Below are positions 25,101 through 40,100 of a DNA stretch of 64,000 nt, piece by piece. Position numbers and translations under genes: made by a program. The DNA lies in assembly GCA_022410635.1 (NCBI GenBank), contig JAJVDF010000460.1, forward strand, positions 1 through 64,000, written 5' to 3'. Below the pieces are notes generated by a model. The model was not told the origin of the DNA, did not search any database, and saw nothing but the letters and a program-made list of their open reading frames with translations. Numbering within the stretch: the stretch's first letter is position 1; each line of letters begins with the position of its first letter. This DNA comes from Tretioscincus oriximinensis (taxonomy: Eukaryota; Chordata; Lepidosauria; Squamata; Gymnophthalmidae).

Positions 25101-28100
25101 ACACATTGAACCAAATACTGAGACTGTATTTGCACTACACCGAAACATGGAGTGGAAAGTGCTATAGAAATTATCTAATCAAACCTGAAGTGGATGCTTA
25201 ATTTCACATTTGTGTCCACTCCATGTTAACAGCCCACATAGTACAAATGGCAGCTGCTGAATACCTCTCACCCTAACTGCAGACAAAACTAGAAACACCG
25301 GTTTTCTGGCAAGGGAGGGGGGTGAGGCAGCAGCAGATTGATGGCATGCTTCCTGCCTGCGCTCGGCTCACACCCTGCTCATCTCCTCCACCACCTCCGC
25401 TTTGCCAATTGCCTCTCATGTCCGCCTGCCTAACCCTTTCCATTCAGCGGTACCCCCTTTCCTTCTCCACTCACATTGCATCATTGTCCAGTGTGTATTG
25501 AGAATATTTTTTAGCCAGAGAGGGAGGAAGGAGGAGGGGAACAATGAGGAGCCCCCTTTCCATTTAGCACTGCCAGCAGACCCTACATGGAGAAGAGCAG
25601 TGGTGGCTAGAAACAGCAAGGGAGGATTGGGAAGGGGATTGAAGGGTGCACGACTCACCCCGGTGGCCCAAAACCTGGGCGATGCTGCATGGAAAGCTGC
25701 TCTTCTCAATGCAGGGTCTGCTGGCAGCATTGAATGGAAAGGGAACTCTTCATTTTTCCCCTTCGTTCTCCCTCTCTCCCTCCCTGGCTAAAAATATTAA
25801 CAGTACATACTGAGCAATGGTGCCCCATGAGTGGAGAAGGGAGAGCTCATATTAATTTATTTGTTAAGTCGCTGACAACATGGGACTGGATAGAAGATTG
25901 CCTTGAAATCCACCCACCCCCTCCCTCCCTGATGAAAACGTAAAATGAGGTCGTGGTTGTGTGCACTGCTCAACCTGTGTGCAGAACAGGCGTCATGAGG
26001 AACTGGCAGAAAATGTTACGACAACAGCCACCCAGCCTGGGAATGCCCCCATTCATATTGGTTGGTGCTCCCGTCTCGTCACAGCTCAGCTTGACTCTGA
26101 GACGGGAGTGAATGCACACACGAGAGCAGCTAAGAAGAATTCCATAACTGAGTATTATTAACACGAATGGCAAAAAGGAGCAGCGGTGACGGAATTTGGC
26201 CACAAACTGCGTAGCAGAAACGAGTGTTGTGCGTATAGATGGGCGTGGAAGCACTTCCACTTTGATTTTTATGCAAATGGGGGACATTCGCATCGCAGTT
26301 GCACCCATTTTTAGGTGCAGTATATTTATAGCCTGAGTTTCCTTGACATGTTGATAATATAACTTGCAAATGCTGATTCAATTCTTAACTAGACTGACAA
26401 TGTCAACAACATTCTCATTTGTGCCCTCCATTTTATTTTCTGTTTTAACAAAGAAAGAGCATATAGTCTTGCAACAGTCACTAATTTGAATTGAAAGTAG
26501 GATAAATAAATGGTATAAACGTAGGTAAATTCATTTTGGGTGTAATTTAAAAACAAAAATGAGGTATTGGAATCAGACTAACCAGTACAAAATGAAATCT
26601 GTTTGAAACATTTTTTTAAAAGTTTCAAAAGACATAGCATGATAGAAATTAACAGCAGAATATTCATGGTTTTAATAAAAGTTCCTGACATCCTTTAACG
26701 CTACTTATAGTATCTGACACAGGAGAAAAGGTTGCAGTTAACAATGTGAAGCTGAATCTTAATAAACATCGTCAGCAGATACTTCTGTCTCCTTTAATGT
26801 TAACAATTACTCCTTCTACTGCAGTTTAGAAAGAAGCACAACAGCAGGAAAGATAATTTACAATAGTATCTTGTTGTTACGGTAAACATGGCTGTCACAG
26901 TACCATGAAAACATTGTGTATCCTATTTAAAAAACAGTAAGACATTTTTATTCAGAAACCAGGGGAAGTCACAGCAATTCACACGCTTGCTAACATGTAT
27001 CAGTAAAAAACATTTTTCAATTGTTTTTAATCCTGAATGCCAATACCATTATAGAATTACATATTTTCATTAAAATAGGTTGCTATGTCCATCCATAACT
27101 GGGACCAGTATTAATGGAATGCCATAACAGATTTATTTGACTTCTTGAATCATTTGATATTAGCCCAAAGACTAATGAAAGGCTTGCCATATGTATAATG
27201 AATTGCACATATGGCAAGCCATGAATTGTATGTTTAATGGCTCAGTCGCTTAGGAAACCATCTCTCATCTGGGAGATTGGGTTTCGAAGCCTTGTGTTGG
27301 AAGTGGGGAGGGATGAGCACCTTCCACTAGCCTGTAGCTCTAGCCAACCCAGTTTTTCAAAGCAACAAGTGCAATAAATTGCAACTGACTGCAAGTAGAT
27401 ACATGAGAACCACCACAGCCTGGTGTGGAAGATAGAATTTAGCCTTTGGGCAAAATACTTTTGCAAGCTGCTTTGAGTCCCTTTGTGAGAAAAGCGAGGT
27501 GTAAGAACCCAGTTCTTCTTCTACTCACTTTTATTATAAACCAATAGGCTCAGGTAACACATCCTGATTGGCACCAGCAATATCCAATCAAAGCTTACTT
27601 TGTCCAAGCCACTCTACCAACTGAGACTAGCCTAATGGGTGGATATCGACCAAGATAATGCCTAGAATGAAGCCAAGTAATAAGTGAAGCAAGACAAGGC
27701 AAAGGCCTGTTCTGGCCAGTATGCAAGCATTGACTAAATGAATGGTCAGGTGAATGAGGAAGTGCCTGGCAGACTACTAGCCAGTTATGGCACCTTCATC
27801 TTTGCTTGAGAGCTTCTCTTTTCCCTCCTGCTCCTGCTTGGATGCTGCAAGTCCAAAAGGGAAACAGGAGTGGGGAGGAGATAAGCTCCTGGGCAAAATA
27901 GAAAATACACTACTAGTCCTGTGAGTTGGGAGGATATGTGTGAGAAAGGGGAAGGGCACTCCTACCTAAGGAAGAAGAAACACTTCATAGTGACTCTGTA
28001 ACCCATAACATTCCCCATCTTGGTCCTTTGGAATAATTGGTGCATGAGCAAGTGAGCCAGAAGGGGAAAATATTTCTAGAATCTATTGTACGACAGTTTT

Positions 28101-31100
28101 CAATATCTTGTGTACCAAAAATTAAGTCCACATAAATAAGCTGTAGTTCTTTACCAGCTGCTATTGCTTTATACTTTCATAAAAAAAATTCCCAAGTCAA
28201 CATATTATGCTTATTTTTGGCTAACAACTTTATAGGTGATCATGAATCCAAAGCGAAAAATAGATGATTGACTGTAATACACAAATACTTGTAATTTGCC
28301 AGTTTAGAGCATGACATGCTTTTGTGGTAGGATAAAGAATGTAGCAATGAGCAGCTACTAAATATATACTGCTCAAAACAATTAAGGGAACACTTTAGCA
28401 TAACAGTGTATGTTAAAGTGTTCCCTTATTTGTTTTCAGCAGTATATTACATATAACATGGTTTTGTTAAGATTGTAATAAATATAAAAATTAATTAGTT
28501 GTTATACATTCAAAAATAGTCATCCTTGCACGTGGCTAATAAAACAGAAAGGTTTGCTTCTACCCGACCCTGTTTAGAGTATGCAGATGTGTCCTCAATA
28601 TGAAGACGAAAGGCAATCTCAACAGATTATCTCTCTGCCATTATTTGGATTAACTATGCATATATTAGCTGTGCTATCAGTGCCCTGTGGGAGTATCTAA
28701 AGTGGCTTTCTGCACTCTTTTTAATTATACAGAGAAAATGTAGTAGAAATTCTGGTGCTGTCAAAATTCCTTGGACTCACTTTCTTGCTAGGGGTAGATA
28801 CATACACTTTGGCAAAATCAGGTACAGTTATGAAAAAGAAGAAATGGGAAAGAAAAAAAGGAAAATAGTCCATCATTATATTATAGGGATGTGCAGAATG
28901 GACATCAAATGTTTGGTTCACCAGTGAACGTAATGCCACTTTGTGAAATGGTTAACTGAATTATAGGTTGATCATGTTCCATTCCAAACTCATTCAAAAA
29001 TATGTATATATATTTTTACAGAATTTTTTTTAACAGTCCAATAGAATCATTTACAAGCAGGAGACCAATTCAGTTCAAATGAATTTCTGAATATTTATAC
29101 TATCTCACATTCAATTTGATATAAGCATATTTGAGCACGAACTGCCCAATCATTCCCCGGACCACAGTGGGACTGCACCATCAGAATCTGTGATGCCTTA
29201 AAATATGTTCATATAAATTAAATAAAGTCGGCTTAAAGATGTTTCAGGGATATTGCTGCCTTCTCACACAAGTGAAAGAAGCAATTTTGAAAACTGCTAA
29301 GTGAATTCAATTTGCTCTACCATTTTCTTCCTTTTTCAGCCCCTTTTCATTGTCAGAACAAGATTCACATTGGCTTCTGGAGTTATTGGCCACATTAATT
29401 GGGTAATCTGTTTTCTGAGTTTTGCACGAATCTTTAATAACCCCAAAATTAATACAGGTATTATACAGATATTTAGTTTTGTGCAAACCCCCCCCCCCNA
29501 AAAAAAAAAATAAAAAAAAATTAAAAACCAATGTTGCCTCCCCGGAGGTTAAAACAAAAAGATGGCACGACACCGGTGCACAGCAACCCCTCCCAGGACC
29601 TCCTACAAATGGCCATGGGTCACTCTGTGCAAGAGGAGCTCAGATCAGCAGTAGCATTCACAAGGAGATGTTCCTGCTACAGGCAAACTATAGACATAGC
29701 ATGGTTAGCGCAAATTGGGAAAAACTGCACCTGTATTGTTTTAGAGAGAGAACTTTGTTCAGACAATGTGTGGCTTTGTGAATGATGCAAAGTGTCCAGT
29801 GCAAAGCCAGAGCTTTCTCTCTCATTTTCCCCACTAATGGGAATGGAGCCCAAGTCATATTCAAAACCCCAAAATGCACTTAGAATCATGGAGGGGACTA
29901 CCAAGGTCATGGGGTCCAACCTCCTGCTCAAAGCAGGATTCACTAAGCCATCTCAGACAGGTGGTTGTTCAGCTGCTGTTTGAAGACTTCCAGCAAATGA
30001 GATCTAAGTTGCCTCCTGTGGCAACCTATTCCACTGGTTTATAATCTTTACTATCAGAAAGTTTTTTTCTGATGTCTAATCTATATCTACTTCCTTGCAG
30101 TTTCATCCTGTTTTTTCTAGTCCTTCCATGTACCAGTGAGAACAAAACTGATCCCTTGCTCTGTGACAGCCTTTCAGATATTTGTAGACATCTATCAGAT
30201 ATTTTACAGACTAAACATCTCTAGATGTTCCTCATAGGGTATGATTTCCAGACCATTCATCCTTGTTGTAACACTTTTTTGAACTTGCTCTAATTTATCA
30301 ATGTCCTTTTTAAATTGGGTTGCCCAGAACTGAATACAGTACCCTTATGTGTGGTCTGACCAATGTACTGTAGAGAAGAATAATTACTTCACGTGATCAA
30401 GATTTTATGCTCCTCTTAATATGCCACAGGGTTGTGTTTGCCTTTTTGCAGCTACTTAACACAATTGAGTCATGTTTAGTCTGTGACCTACCAATAAACC
30501 CAGGTACACTTAGACATATTCCTCCCATTCTATATGTGCTATTTTCATTAGAAGTAACCTGGAGATTGAACGAGTACTCTAGTGCCACATGCTACTATCA
30601 CAGAGATGCTACTCTGTGAATGAATATTCTGTGTGAATGTAACCAAGGAGTATGAGACTCCCTGGTTAGTAACTCACTTATTCTAATTCACATAAAAGGC
30701 ATTACTTTTACCCTTTTTTGTTTTTTTCAGTTTTGTTTTAGATAACTATTTGTATTTGTTTCTAAAGAATGATGTTATACAAAGGCTATTTTCTATAATT
30801 TAAATCCTACATAGATGTAAACATGTTTTTCAGTGATTTCACATTTCTAATGAAAAATGTATCTTGTTTTTACAAACCTATATTTTTTTTTGACAAGATT
30901 TCTTCTGAGCTTGCTGTCTCAGGTAAACAGGATACCATGCTTTTCCTTTAAAAATAGAAAAATTAGAATATTGGTTATGAATCACCAGCAAAGAACAGTC
31001 AAGTGATATTGAAGGCGTATACTTTTTCTTATGCCATTTTTTTCAGTTGTTACATTGAGAAAGGTGTTACTAGATATTTCTGTGAAGTCCTTCCTCATTA

Positions 31101-34100
31101 GAACAGTCTCTGTTAGTACTTGCAGACAAAACATAATTTATCTTAAACCACTTGATCATTTATTAATAGGACACCATCTCTTTGCTGTCCCCAAGGCCTT
31201 TACTTCTTTTAAACCACTTGAAGCAATACCACCAGGCTAAATTTCCAAATCTTGTGTTCACTAATAAACAACTCGTACAGTATAGGAAAAATGTTTACAT
31301 TTATGTGAAAATGTTTTTCAATTTGATGTTTAATTATAGGACATCACAAAAATAATACTTATTAAGAGTCAACCTGATAGTTTAGTCTGTAAATGTATAT
31401 TTTATATAATATAGGGTATGAGAGTCTCTAGGATTTGACAGAAAACCCTGACAGATCAGCAGAACATAAATATGCCACCAGCATGGCAGCTGGGCTGAGA
31501 AAACACTTCAATAGGCTAGAGTCATAAACAGCTGACATTGTGTAAGAACACATTTACACTCTATATTCTTTCAATGCATGGTCAGTTTCCTGCCCAGTGG
31601 TCTAATTTCACACCAGCCTTAAACCTGATGTGTTTCTTCAAATGGTTTTGTTGAGAAGGGCATTTTCAATATAACTTCTGCTGTATTGGCAAATGCTCTG
31701 CTAGTTACCACAAAATCAAACCTGTCAAATCAAAGAGTCACAATACATGCTGAGAATGTTATTCTGATGTCATGAGTTCATTGATTTGTCCTTTATTTGT
31801 TCAGCATGTGGACAAAACTGGTGGACATGGTAGGATGTCTGGTGTAAAATGAATGTGATACTTATGGGTTTTTTTAATTTCTTAAGATAAACCCATAAGA
31901 GCTGTCTCATCAGCCTATTAATATATTGATAGTGGTGTATTATAATAAAGAAGATTGCAGCAATAGGCTCTATAGGGCACGTAAATGGAAGAATAGACTA
32001 TCAGTTAAATGCCTTACACAGAGGCAGGACCTCCCCCCACCCTCCATGATGTCACTCTACACTTGTGTGCACCATGCAACAGTGAATAATATGGTGGCTG
32101 TCTCACCACTGCTTCAGCCACTGCTTGGGAGCCTTCCCACCACCACCAACAGCTCAAGTCAGGGCGATGTACATCACCCCAGCCCATGTTTAGGCCACCA
32201 CTGGTGGAACCGAGCACCTTCCCCAGTGGTGACCAAAGCAAGGGTGATGTGCATCACCCCTGCTGGCACTTTGGGTGCTACTTGGGGAGGCAAGTGCCTT
32301 CCCCAGCACTGGCCCAAGTCAAAAGGACATCATCTTGCTGCCACAGCAAAATCCAAGCTTGTATTTGTGGACTTCACCACTAGTATAGGGTATAATAACC
32401 TGGGTAAATTCATACTACTTATATTTTAAATCACATACAACATTGTTAATTGCTCCTTTGATGCAAATACCTACTTTTAATTTCATAGTATTTAATTTGT
32501 TTATCACATAAGCATGCCAAAGTTACACTGGGATCTATTATCCACGGATTGAAATATTTCAACTTCGACTGAAAACCCAAAGTTGCTCACATTTTTAAAA
32601 ATTATTAAAGTAATGAATAATATAATTCTGCTTCACTTTCCAGTGTGTTATCAATACTCACTTTGACTTAAGTCAGCACAGACTGAATACCACAATGGAG
32701 ATAATAGGTTCAACATTAAATAGCACCTAATGCGTATTAGCAATTTGAAAACAATTCAACATCATCCTATTACAGTACGAAATTACGAGTATCTCATAAA
32801 GTCCCCCACTATGGTTATTCATATCCAGCTGTACAAAGAATCACACCAACTGGTTATGAGCACACAGTTCGTCTCCTTGGAGGTTAATAGCTATTGATAG
32901 TCCTGACTTTTGTGAATTGGTCCTTTCTTGAAACCATCCAAGCTGATAGCCAACATCACACTTTAAGGACCGAAATACTATCAAGTTTGATTATGTGTAG
33001 GATTACCGCAATCCCTTTATGGTACACCTTTAATTGATGCAAAACAGAATCGATTTCAGAAGATGTACCGATAATGTACAATGCTGTCAGTATATGCTGA
33101 AATTGTTCCTTTTTACACTTGTTAAAAATGTAATGCTGCTGTCCTGTTTTTGTCTGGTAACCCTGTTTTGTTACTAGGTGATGTCATTGTGTTAATAAAG
33201 AAGCCTTTCAATATTACAGATCCCTCCTGGATTCATCTGCATGTATTTACCTCTAGCTCTAGTCTTTGGAAAATAGGAGGAAAAAATTCCCTGTTCACTT
33301 TTTAAAAAACATCCTGCATAATTTTATAACACTTTTTCTGTCTACTTTGTCTATACTATGCATAATTTAACAACGTTCTCTCACTCATTGCCATTTTTTA
33401 AATAAAAAGCCCCTAAACTACTTTTTTTTTTTACAGGGAGACCTTTGATCATCTTAATCACTCTCTCTGTGTCCTTTTTCATATGTTGCAATCGACATAA
33501 TAATAAAGTCACATTACTAATTTGCATGAGAACACTATAATTTAATATTAATAAAACCATTTTTATTATTCCTCACATCCTATTGGTCGTTTTTCATTGC
33601 AGCAGGTGCACACTGCGTTGACACTTTCTTTAACTGTCTGCGGTTACTTGAAGCACCTTTTCTTGATTGTTCACAGTCAGCTTCTATTCTTTTACTATAC
33701 TTGAGTAGTTAGGATTTTCAGCTCCGGTGTGCAGCACTTTACCGTTGCTCATTCTGAACAGCATCTGACATTTTGATATTCAATCCCCATTGTGCAGAAA
33801 TCCCTTCGGAGCTCTTCACAGTCTGTTTTTGTTTTTGTCACCCTGAACAATTTGAGGTCATCAGAAGACTTGCCTATTTCACTGGTGACACTTGCCTCTA
33901 GATCACTTATAAAGGTGTTAAAAAGCTTCAGTCCTCATGTCAGAACCTTGAAAGATCCTGTTTGTTACATCTCTTCTTTGTAAAAAATGTCAATTTACTT
34001 CCACACTCTGTTTATTATTATTTAGCTAGTTTTCTTATCTGTAATAACACCAGTCCTTTGTCACATGACTTAGCTTAGTGTAGAAACACTGATGAAGAAC

Positions 34101-37100
34101 TTTTGAAAAGCTAAGTAGATGATATCTACTGGGTTGCCTTTTTAAACTTACCAAAAATATATCTACAGAGGACTAGGTAGTTAGGATAGAAACTATATTG
34201 ACAATCTTTGAGAAAGGCCTGTATCTTTAAATGTATGGTAATTTCATCTTTATTAATGTCTTCAACTGTCTTTCTTTCTTGGGAAGGATATTAAGTTATC
34301 AGACCTATAATTTCCTAGGTATTTTACTGAGTTCTTTTTATTACTATGTCTTCTTCCAGTCCTCAATGCTGGTACTGAGATGTAGGAACAAATCATGTAT
34401 TTTTGTAAAGAGGTCAACAATCTCAACTTTAAGCTCATTAATGACTCTTTAATAGATGTCATCAGGGACCTGGTAATTTGCTGATATTTACTTTTCAATA
34501 AATCCTTTCATTTCAGATCTTGCCACCACTATATGCCTCAGGATCCTTTTCTGAAAATAGAAGCTCATGCTCAAGGAAAGGCGCTAAATTATTTTTCATG
34601 AAGACAGCTGCAAAGAGTTCTCCCAGCTTCTATTTTCTTTTCTCCTCTCAGTATATCTTTTAGTCCCTCTTTATCCAAGAGATTAATGAATTCGTTACTG
34701 GCTTCCTGCTTCTAATGTATTTGATGTTCTTTTAATTACCAGTCTTTAGCCTCCTTCAAAGGTACCAGTCCTCCTTGAAAGTAACCTAAAACTGGTTCTA
34801 AAGTCCTATGTAAAATGGCTTAAGTCAGCTTGATTTTTGCCAACTAGTCCTGAGCTCTACCAAATCATTGGTATGAGTGAACCCTCTATGCATTTTAATA
34901 CTTATAACTTATTTTTACTTGTTTATGATTAATGTCTTCAGATTTTAAAATTCCTAAATATTCCTTTTAATTAAACATCCATTTCTATTTGCAGATTCAA
35001 TTGCTATATCTTGAGTGCATTTTTGCACTCAATAATTTTGGCAATTATTAATTACTATTTATTTTATTTATTTATTTATTTATTTGTATTTTATATCCCG
35101 CCCTATACTCGAAGGTCTCAGGGCGGCCAACCATAGGGCGGCGCACATAGCTTTTGTTGCTTTCTCCACAACAGACACCCTGTGGAGTAGGTGGAGCTGA
35201 GAGAGTTCAAAGAACTGTGACTGGCCCAAGGTCACCCAGCTGGCTTTCGTGGAGGAGTGGAGAATCGAACTGGGAGACTACCAGGTACAAGTCCAACACT
35301 CTAACCGCTATACCAAAATGGCTCTCAGTTTGGAGGTCCACATAAAAATGTGGAGTGAGTTTAATTTCCTCCTCCCCAATGTTTCTGGGTAGTAAGGAAC
35401 CACTGGTGCAGAGGTGCGGGTATCGGGGGAAGGGTATGTGCTGGAGCAACCCAGTGCTCACACATGCCCTTCCCCTGACACTCCTGAGCTTCACCAGTGG
35501 TTCATTATGATTGAGAAACTGCTGGGTGACTCTTCCCTCTTCTCTATCCCTACTTTCATTCCCAGCTACAGTAGCAGCTGTCACTTCTCCCCCATTCCTC
35601 CTTCTTTCAGGGAGGAGCTTCAGGCTGACAACGGAAGTGACCCAGCTGGGGCTTGAGATCTTGAAGCTGCTACTCTGCCCCCTCCCTGAGCTGAGAAAGG
35701 CAAGAAGCCTTTTTCTCTGCTCAGGAAGGGGGTGGAGAGGAGGCTCCTTCAAGATCCAACCTGGGTTGTTTCCCTTCCCATTGTCAGCCCGAAGCTCCTC
35801 CCTCTCTCCCTGAAAGAATGGGGAAGGGGGGAAGCAGTTGTTGCTGGGAATGGAGTCTGCATAGCCTCATCAGTGGTTAAGAGAAAAGTGACCCTGTATG
35901 TTCTGGCAACAAATAAATGAGATCAAGGTTGGGATAGTGCGCTGCTTGAAAGGACCTATGCACAGATGTTATTTCAATGGAAGTTAGGAGGAACTAGCAG
36001 AAAATATTACATGCGCAGCAACCCAGCCCAGGAATGCCCCCTTTCACTACTGGCTGGGGCAACCATTACGTCAAGGAGCAGCATGAATCTGCAATGGAAG
36101 CCCAGCACAAAGGAGAGTGGCTACGGGCTGAAGTTGAATTAACGCAAATGGCAAAGAAAACAGCAGTGGCATCGGATTTTGAGAAAAAACTCCAAAGCAG
36201 AAACTAGTGGGGTGCATACTGAGGAAGGTGGGAGCACCGCACAGGTTTTCTGGTAACCAAATGTACACAGAGGACACCAAATTTGCTGTCACATCTAGTT
36301 TTAGCCCTAATGCATTTGGAGCCATATTTTTGTTTCCTTTTTTCTCCACTGAGAATCTTTTGCAAAGGGATACTGAGATGTTTATCAATTACAGAAAACA
36401 TAGCAATTATATTGTGTAAATACTGAAACTGTTCTCTAGGTAGTATTTGGGAAGTGAAAAGCTTTAGAATATTGTGAAAGGATGAAGATGGACCTGTCTA
36501 CTACCTGCCTGAGTCCATTCTTAATCTTGTTTTAGTTTTTCTGCAAATGATCTTCTGCTGTTTGTATTAATATCTACCTGGTTAAAGGATGGGACTACAG
36601 ACATAATCCATAGAATGTTTCGGCTTACGCTCTACAGTTTATTGCGCTAACATGTTCATAATCCTCCATTTTCTAGATTTAAGGAATTAATGTTGGCAGA
36701 AGCATTTTCATGGATTACTAACATATCTTTATTAGGATGATCAGATGACCTCTTTTGGTGGGGGGGGGTTGAAAACCTTTTGGGGTGCCTCCCATTTTTT
36801 GCTGAGGAAAAAAAATTTAAAATGTTTTTTTTTAAAAAAAAAGAACTTATTTTGAAAATGTTTTTCCTCAGCAAAAACTGGGAGGCACTCCAAAACCGGG
36901 TTTCCACCCTCCTCTCCAAAATGGGTCATCTGGACAGCCTATCTTTATGTACTTAAGGAAACGTTTTCTTGCATGGATGAGGGCAAAACTTCCTTTGTTT
37001 GCTTGCTCTTTCTGAATGCTATCCTAAAAGTATTACCTTCTTTCATTTGTGACTGTTTTCTCCCCTGACCATAGAAGCCTTCCATTCTGAGCTGAAGGAA

Positions 37101-40100
37101 ACAATCAAACTAGCAGCAGACATTTGAGTGAGGGAAGTTAAGTGGCATCTTGAGTCCTTCACTGGTTCCTGCTAGCATCTCCTCCACGGTATGGCGTAGT
37201 AATCGTAGATTGCTAGAGGAGTAATTTAAAATTAACAACAACCCCCCCTATAGTTTCTTATACCTACAATCTCCTTCCAATTCTGTAGCTACCAATCTTC
37301 TCACAGTATTTTGTCCGAGATTTCACCTGTGAAATAAAAGTAATGGATAAAAAACATTTATATTTGAACAGTTCTAGTCTGTGACTGACACAATAAATTG
37401 ATTGATTGATAAAACACATTTAATATGTTATCTAATTGGCGGTTTGATATGCTTATTTAATAAGAAATTTTATTTGCTGATAGAACCAACAGGCATGTAA
37501 TTAATCTCATTTGCATACTATAGCCACATCATTTGAGAAGGAGTTAAGCAATCATCCAAGGTCACTATATTAATCTTCCCTTATCTATGTTTACATTCTT
37601 CCTGAAAACAGATTCTTATACCAGAAATCTGCATTAAAAATCATTAATCTAAAAGTCAAAAAATAAATCTAGTTTATTCCAATTCCATTCCAGGCTCAGC
37701 CAGAATGCTTGAAACCACAAGTAAAAATAAACATTGTTAAAATCTCAAATATTGGGAGGGAAGAATCTCAGCTTATACTAAACCAATATGAAATAAAAGT
37801 GGTTTGGCAATGTTTGTGGCCTTTTTATGTCTATTCAAAGGTTTAAGAAGGAAACAAACTAACAAACCAGTTTGAAGTGGACCAGCTTGTTACAATTGCA
37901 ATTAGATTTTATTCAAACAGAACTGCTAAAAAGAAGTTTGTACATAATCCTAAATAGCATTAAGTAGAACAAAAAGCAGCCCAAACCACAGATGTAAGGC
38001 AGATGCACACCACGACTTAAAAACCACTACAATGCTGTAATTCGGAATATAGCAATCGTTTCTCCGTGCACACCAAACATGTATATTCCGTGACCAATGC
38101 ACCAGTTCTGTAACAACATTCATTGATCTCGTCACAGTGCAATCCGATAATTTTTCTTTCACACCAACAGACAATAGAACCAACTGCTGTGTTCTCGATT
38201 GTTTTATCATTTCACATCTAATTTGTGCACACACACAAGTAGCAAGAATACAGGGGTTCTCTGGAACAATGTTTGAATATCTGAAGAACAGTTTATTCTG
38301 GGGGGAAAAGGCATTTATTGCGGGTTAACTACTGAAAAACACTTGGCACTTGTGCCCGAGACATCCTGATTGTGTTACGAATGAGGTAGAAATATATCGT
38401 GTGCACATATTCTTAATTTGCAAAGAATAGATATTAAAACTTACTGGTTTCTTATATAATATCATGTTAGTTTTTATTTTGCTTTTATTCTTTGATGTAC
38501 CTAAAAATATAGCAGTAAAACAAACAATAGTTACATGTTTATAATTATTTCTAAACAAAATAATGGTGCATAGATATTTTCATTTATTCACTCTACTCCA
38601 CTACCCTTGTTACATAGTACATTTTTAAAAAGTGATATTTTAAACTGCTGTGGGTTAGTTTTGCTTTTTGCTACAATGTCCAGTTGATATATTTTTTCTA
38701 AAGATTATTATGTGATGCTCCACCACCTGCTATCAATGACTGGCAGGAAAAGTCACTTTATTCTACTTCCTTCTGGTATACAACTTTGGTTGTGTCTCAC
38801 TAATTTACACTTTCCTTCTTTTCACATTCAGCTAAATTTCTAACATGATTTTAGGGCTTTACTAATGTTTGAGCAGACTTTGGACTATAAGGCCATGGTC
38901 ATAAATTTAGACCATTTCAACTTGTCTTCTGATATACAACCCACATCTCAGTGTTGCTTTAAATTATTTTTCCTGAACTAAACTTCTTTTTTGTGATTCA
39001 AAAAACCTGGTCATCCATAGGACAACACAGCCAAAAGTAATGATTCAGAAAAGAGTGCAGATACTGAAGTAGCAGCAGCAGAAAAAAACAGGAAAACAAT
39101 GAAAAATTCATTATACTTTTGTTTTAGGACCCGGAACTAACTTGATGTAAATCCTACTTCTTGGACTAGGATCATTTCTTATAAGAGTATTTTCTGGATT
39201 TCTCCTTGTTTTAAGATGTTTATGCCATCTACCTAGATAGTGTAAATTTTGTATTCATATTAAATAAATTTCCTGCTAAAAATTGGAGGTTCTCTATGGT
39301 CCTTTCTGAAGCACCCATTCTTTTTTGCCTTTGGACATTCACCAAGGGCAATGAATAAGATGTGTGAGAAACCCGTATGTGCCTTTTTGGACATTGAGCA
39401 GAACAGGATTGCTTAGAAAAGAAGGGAGAAATCCTGCTGAATTGTATCACAGCTATCTAGTCCTGGATTTTGTCACACACAGTGGCTCACCAATTGCTTC
39501 TGGGCATTCTCAAACAGGAGAAAATGACAAAAATCTTCATTTGTCCTCAGGGTCAACAGACATTTAAGTGCTCTTCCAGCATGTATTTTTAATACAACTT
39601 TAATTAGGCTGACCAGATGACCCCTTGGGGGGGGACCTGGTTTTGGGGTGTCTACCCCCCCCTCCTGGGGGGGGATTTCTTCATTTTTTGCTGAAGAAAA
39701 TTAAATTAAAAGAAATTAAAAAGAAGAAAAGAATTTAAAAAATCACTGCACTACCACTGGGGGGGGGGGCTAGGGAAACTGGGACCAATTTCTGAAGGCA
39801 CCTTCCTCTCAGTAAAAAATAAAAAATGCAAATTTCTTGCCCACTTTGAAAATTTCTTGTGTGTTTTGCAGATTTCGCAGGTTGGGATTTCAGTGGGGTA
39901 TGCATGTTGGTAGGTGATTTGCATGAATATTCAAATTAGCATGAATATTAATTGCCCCAGTTGGGCCTAGGAAAATCTGGTCAGTATAAACTTTAATCCT
40001 GAAGGACTAAATCTGGGGAAAACATATTTTTCCCCATGATTTATTTCATTTCTTTGTGATTGTAGATGAATTAAATGTATATATTGGATCAGCACCTTAG

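Larger units (their letters stand above)
23984..31022. other. ZCWPW2: ZCWPW2 intron 5 (between exons 5 and 6)
   Basis: 7.0 kb from the GTATAC donor of exon 5 to the TTATTAG acceptor of exon 6. Contains Tc1-like MITEs, foldback repeats, a SINE and a CR1 copy listed separately. 26320-27230 and 27530-28360 hold nothing I recognise. Confidence 0.6.
31090..38444. other. ZCWPW2: ZCWPW2 intron 4 (between exons 4 and 5)
   Basis: 7.4 kb with a GTAAGT donor at exon 4. Contains a tandem repeat, an old LINE, a SINE, a foldback and a MITE listed separately. 31250-31900, 32420-33680 and 36950-37950 show no recognisable feature. Confidence 0.6.

Noticed and set aside
25402..25791. 129-codon plus-strand and 104-codon minus-strand frames
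   Set aside because: Both halves are mirror images produced by the FB4 palindrome (the same peptide pieces appear on both strands).
35207..35752. 181-codon minus-strand open frame
   Set aside because: Runs from a foldback element into a SINE. No domain and mirrored frames on the other strand.
37600..37650. WYK-like peptide on the minus strand considered for exon 3
   Set aside because: Frame stops after a few codons and lacks the flanking motifs; the 41.2 kb exon fits far better.
38790..38870. Lysine-rich minus-strand stretch considered as the missing linker exon
   Set aside because: The required phase contains a stop codon and the donor is poor.
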